Positions 51,786 to 56,929 of a stretch of DNA of 56,929 nucleotides are shown here, in pieces. This stretch comes from Sutterella sp. (GTDB lineage Bacteria; Pseudomonadota; Gammaproteobacteria; Burkholderiales; Burkholderiaceae_F). The position numbers and the translations under genes were made by a program. A model generated the notes under the pieces. That model saw nothing but the letters and a program-made list of their open reading frames with translations. It searched no databases and was not told the DNA's origin. The stretch's first letter is position 1. Every line of letters begins with the position of its first letter. The DNA lies in NCBI GenBank assembly GCA_020025965.1, contig JAHHRG010000003.1, forward strand, positions 1 through 56,929, read 5' to 3'.

Positions 51786-51973
51786 GTTACACCCGACGAG
51801 TCCCTGATTAATCAGGAACTTTTCTGTCTTTTTCGAGAAAAACAGAAATTCGACCGTATCGGGTTGCTCGAAACAGGTTAGCACGGATAGCGAGACCCGT
51901 CGCTAAACCGCCAGTGCCGGAAAAAAAGACCGGTCTTTTTTCCGTAGCTCAAAGCAGATAAAGAATATCGACA
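51786..51973 (+). promoter_or_regulatory. Hairpin-rich secA leader
   Basis: Three inverted repeats precede secA: the perfect palindrome CCTGATTAATCAGG (51803-51816); TTTCTG/CAGAAA with inner TTTTT-CGAG-AAAAA (51821-51848); and CGGAAAAAAAGACC with GGTCTTTTTTCCG (51918-51944, one A bulged), which ends 29 nt before the secA ATG. No SecM-like leader ORF is present; the only short frame (ATG 51734) is five codons. Confidence 0.5.
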
Positions 51974-54664
<2,691 letters not shown>

Positions 54665-54690
54665 TCTGTACGGCCGCTGACTGTCATTCC

Positions 54691-54735
54691 AATCCCGTCG
54701 TTTTGATCCATTGGGTTGATCGGCGGGATTTTTTT
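54691..54735 (+). terminator. Terminator of secA
   Basis: AATCCCGTCG (54691-54700) pairs with CGGCGGGATT (54721-54730) with one wobble, followed by TTTTTT. Confidence 0.85.
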
Positions 54736-54827
54736 GTCTCTTAGATATGGATCTTCGCCATAGCGTAAAATGAAAAACGTACGCCCTTAAAATGGGGTCC
54801 TGTCTCCTTTCTCTAAAGGAATGAATC

Positions 54828-55511
54828 GTGAATGTTGAAAAGATTGTGGATGTAGCCGTCGGCGTGTTGATCCGTGAGGACGGTAAGGTTCTTTTGGGCT
54901 CTCGCCCTGAAGGGAAGCCCTATGCCGGCTACTGGGAATTCCCTGGCGGCAAGATCGAGCCTGGTGAAACCGTTCATCAGGCTCTGGTTCGCGAATTGAA
55001 GGAAGAACTTGATATCGGCGTGGCCGACTCCTTCCCATGGTTTGTGATGGAACATCGCTACGAACATGCACATGTTCGTTTGCATTTCCGTCGGTCGCAT
55101 GACTTTGTCGGTGCAGGGAAGGCTCGCGAAGGTCAGGAATTTGGTTTCTTTGCCCCTGTCGAACGTACGCCTGGGTTACTCCTGCCTGTTGATCAGGCTA
55201 TTCTGAATCGCGTGGATTTGCCTGACGTTTGGAATGCGAATGTCGATACGCTCACCTATACGGTTAATGCGCTTCATGCAACTGTCGTGCGCGATAAAAA
55301 GCATCGTTTCGTAGGGACGCGCGTGGAGACGCTCGACGACGTACTGAAGGCTGTCGCGATGGATTTTGACTTTGTGGTGGTGACGCCAGAACAGTTCGAA
55401 CTTGCTCTAAAGGACGGTGAACCGCGTCTGCCGATTTATGTTGAAGGCGTGCCTGCTGCCAACCTCCGCGATTGGCAAAATAAGGGCGCTCACGGTGTGA
55501 AGCCTTGCTAA
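54828..55511 (+). CDS. Nudix hydrolase (MutT-like) with a reduced ThiE-like tail
   Basis: Likely cleaves oxidised dGTP or similar nucleotides. The Nudix box starts at G41 (GKIEPGE then RELKEELDI; R55, E56, E59, E60 present, the late Gly replaced by Asp62). Residues about 1-125 make the MutT domain. In many betaproteobacteria MutT is fused to a full thiamine-phosphate-synthase-like domain, giving about 310 residues; here the total is 227 and only a TIM-barrel remnant is left (FVGTRVETLDDVLKA, DFDFVVVTPEQF, then NKGAHGVKP). GTG 54828 is the start. argJ, often between secA and mutT, is absent. Confidence 0.88.
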   Translation: MNVEKIVDVAVGVLIREDGKVLLGSRPEGKPYAGYWEFPGGKIEPGETVHQALVRELKEELDIGVADSFPWFVMEHRYEHAHVRLHFRRSHDFVGAGKAREGQEFGFFAPVERTPGLLLPVDQAILNRVDLPDVWNANVDTLTYTVNALHATVVRDKKHRFVGTRVETLDDVLKAVAMDFDFVVVTPEQFELALKDGEPRLPIYVEGVPAANLRDWQNKGAHGVKPC

Positions 55512-55531
55512 AGAGTTAAAAAGTAAATTTT

Positions 55532-55587
55532 AAGGGAGTTGATAATGTCGATACATAGTATCGACGCTGTCAACTCCTTTCCTTTTT
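55532..55587 (+). terminator. Terminator after the Nudix gene
   Basis: AAGGGAGTTGA (55532-55542) pairs with TCAACTCCTTT (55570-55580), enclosing a perfect stem GTCGATAC-ATA-GTATCGAC (55547-55565), followed by CCTTTTT. It occupies the 5' end of the next open frame, arguing for a later start there. Confidence 0.75.
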
Positions 55588-55631
55588 GGTATTCTCTCGT
55601 CTTTCCGCACAACCTCACTAACAAAGTTCGC

Positions 55632-56918
55632 ATGAATTCATCTTCTTTGTCCCACGAAACGATAAGTAAGCCGCTGAAACTTTGGCGTAACGACATTACG
55701 GGGTTGCGAGCCTTGGCTGTTTTGCCTGTGCTCTTTTTTCATGCAGTACCCGAATGGATCCCGGGAGGATTTTATGGGGTGGATATCTTCTTTGTGATCT
55801 CCGGATATTTGATTTCCGGAATTATTTTTAGAGGGGTGTTGAAAGGAAATTTCAGCTATCTGGATTTTTACGTCAAGCGAATTCGACGAATTATCCCGAA
55901 TCTGATCATCTTGTTTGCATTTGTAGCAATATTCGGTTGGTTTTTCCTGAGTGTAGATGAATATAAGACTCTAGGGAAGCATATATATTCCAGCGCGGCC
56001 TTCTACCAGAATTTTCGTCTGTTAGGTGAAGGCGGGTATTTTGACCTTGAGGCGACATCAAAGCCGTTGTTGCATTTGTGGTCTCTGGCAATTGAAGAAC
56101 AGTTTTATATCGTCTTTCCTCTTATTTGTACCGGATTATGGACGTTCTTTAAAACAGCTCGCTCTATAGGCTGGGCAGTATTGGCGATTACAGCGTCATC
56201 CTTTGTCGCTTGTTTGTTGGTTCAGGATCAGACCTTTAATTTCTATTTTCCGTTGACGCGATTCTGGGAGTTGGGTGCCGGCATTATGCTGGCGTATGTT
56301 GAGACATTCTATTCTGGGTCTTTGCGTCGGGTGCCTCTGCCGTTACGACATGTGTTGTCTGCTATGGGACTTTTGATGATCGTTGGTGCGATGTTCGGCT
56401 ATGCCTCACAATGGAATGCACCAGGTCTTTTCTCGTTGATGCCTGTTTTGGGTGCCGTGTTCCTAATAGCGGCGCATGAGGATGCTTGTATAAACCGCTC
56501 AATCCTCTCATGGAGACTGATGACCTTTATCGGCGTAATCAGTTACTCGCTTTATCTCTGGCATTGGCCGATTTTATCTTTCCAGGCGATTACTTATCCG
56601 ATGGGAACAGTCGAGTTGAAGTTGGGACTTTTGGTACTGTCTGGAGTTGTTGCAACCTTGATTTATTACCTCGTCGAAAATCCGATGAGGAGATGGAATA
56701 TCGGCAGTCCAAAAGTTGTCCCGGCTTGTTTATTAGTTGGTTTGATTTGTATGGTTGCAGTAGGACAGATCATCAAAAAAGGCGATGGCGATTTCAATCG
56801 TGCGGTGTTGACAGAACAACCAGTTCTGGTTGCGGGTGTTGACTGGGTTTATCCGGAGAATCTGAATGCTGTTCTGTCAAGCGACATGCAAGTTGACCCA
56901 CCAAACGACATAAACTGA
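55632..56918 (+). pseudogene. Acyltransferase-3 (OafA/YrhL) membrane protein, interrupted at its 3' end
   Basis: O-acyltransferase of the kind that acetylates surface polysaccharide or LPS sugars. The N-terminal signature WRNDITGLRALAVLPVLFFHA, the GGFYGVDIFFVISGYL block and RIRRIIP are typical, followed by about ten hydrophobic helices (LLHLWSLAIEEQFY, SYSLYLWHWP, YLVENPMRRW). Relatives usually continue about 200 residues into a periplasmic SGNH esterase domain; here the frame ends soon after the last helix at about residue 428, in sequence that looks like a mobile-element end (from 56875). ATG 55632 is preferred because earlier in-frame codons lie in the upstream terminator; its ribosome-binding site is poor. 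It is A+T-rich (56101-56160 has 21 G+C in 60), unlike the dcw genes, suggesting horizontal origin. Confidence 0.7.
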
Positions 56919-56929
56919 CCCACCTACTT
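56875..56929. mobile_element. Probable terminal end of an IS21-type insertion sequence
   Basis: Starting with TGTCAAGCGACATGC, the last 55 nt hold two similar repeats: CGACAT-GCAAGT-TGACCCACC (56882-56902) and CGACAT-AAAC-TGACCCACC (56906-56924). Closely spaced multiple terminal repeats and a TGT start are typical of IS21-family ends. The window stops before any transposase gene, so the assignment is an inference. Confidence 0.5.

Noticed and set aside
55539..55631. Earlier start for the acyltransferase (TTG 55539)
   Set aside because: Those codons lie within the bipartite terminator of the Nudix gene and add residues not expected before the family N-terminus.

Overview
The window looks like a chromosome segment from a betaproteobacterium of the Burkholderiales, most probably a Sutterellaceae-type gut commensal (family is an inference from protein style, gene order and moderate-to-high G+C). 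Supporting points are the betaproteobacterial L13/S9 and ErpA sequences, the order erpA-anmK-M23 peptidase-tyrS-dtd, the run nrdR-ribD-ribE-ribH-nusB-thiL-pgpA-pncC, and a full division/cell-wall (dcw) cluster ending ftsZ-lpxC-dciA-secA-mutT. MurE carries the DNPR motif of meso-diaminopimelate ligases; LpxC and a PagP-type enzyme show a Gram-negative outer membrane with lipid A.

Layout. 1-5.5 kb: the 3' end of tRNA-Glu, a ribosome hibernation factor, an unrecognised Arg/Gly-rich protein, GlpD with an acidic tail, the rplM-rpsI operon behind a structured leader, and erpA. 5.5-10.7 kb: anmK and an M23 endopeptidase on the minus strand, divergent from tyrS-dtd, then a PEBP-family protein. 10.8-19.2 kb: nrdR, riboflavin genes, nusB, thiL, pgpA, pncC, a CorC-like membrane protein and a DUF945-like protein. 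19.2-31.7 kb: mostly minus strand, with pyrF, groES-groEL under a sigma-32-like promoter, hemL-dsbD, a PagP-plus-second-barrel outer-membrane protein, and an ADP-forming acyl-CoA ligase; dacB (PBP4) and the RNase P RNA gene rnpB sit between them on the plus strand. 31.9-50.5 kb: the dcw operon from the mraZ promoter with its TGGGA operator repeats through rsmH, ftsL, ftsI, murE, murF, mraY, murD, ftsW, murG, murC, ddl, ftsQ, ftsA and ftsZ, followed by lpxC. 50.5-55.5 kb: a long DciA-family protein (minus), secA behind a hairpin-rich leader, and a Nudix hydrolase with a degenerate ThiE-like tail. 55.6-56.9 kb: an A+T-rich acyltransferase gene cut off by what looks like the end of an IS21-type element at the window edge.

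Functionally the window is dominated by envelope construction: peptidoglycan precursor synthesis (mur genes, mraY, ddl), septation (fts genes), peptidoglycan trimming and recycling (M23, PBP4, AnmK), lipid A synthesis and remodelling (LpxC, PagP-like) and export (SecA). Most of it is core genome. The items that stand out are the PagP/second-barrel fusion, the attenuator-like rplM leader, the acidic or otherwise extended tails on GlpD and DciA, the Arg/Gly-rich polyampholyte protein, and the interrupted acyltransferase. I found no CRISPR array, prophage or complete insertion sequence.
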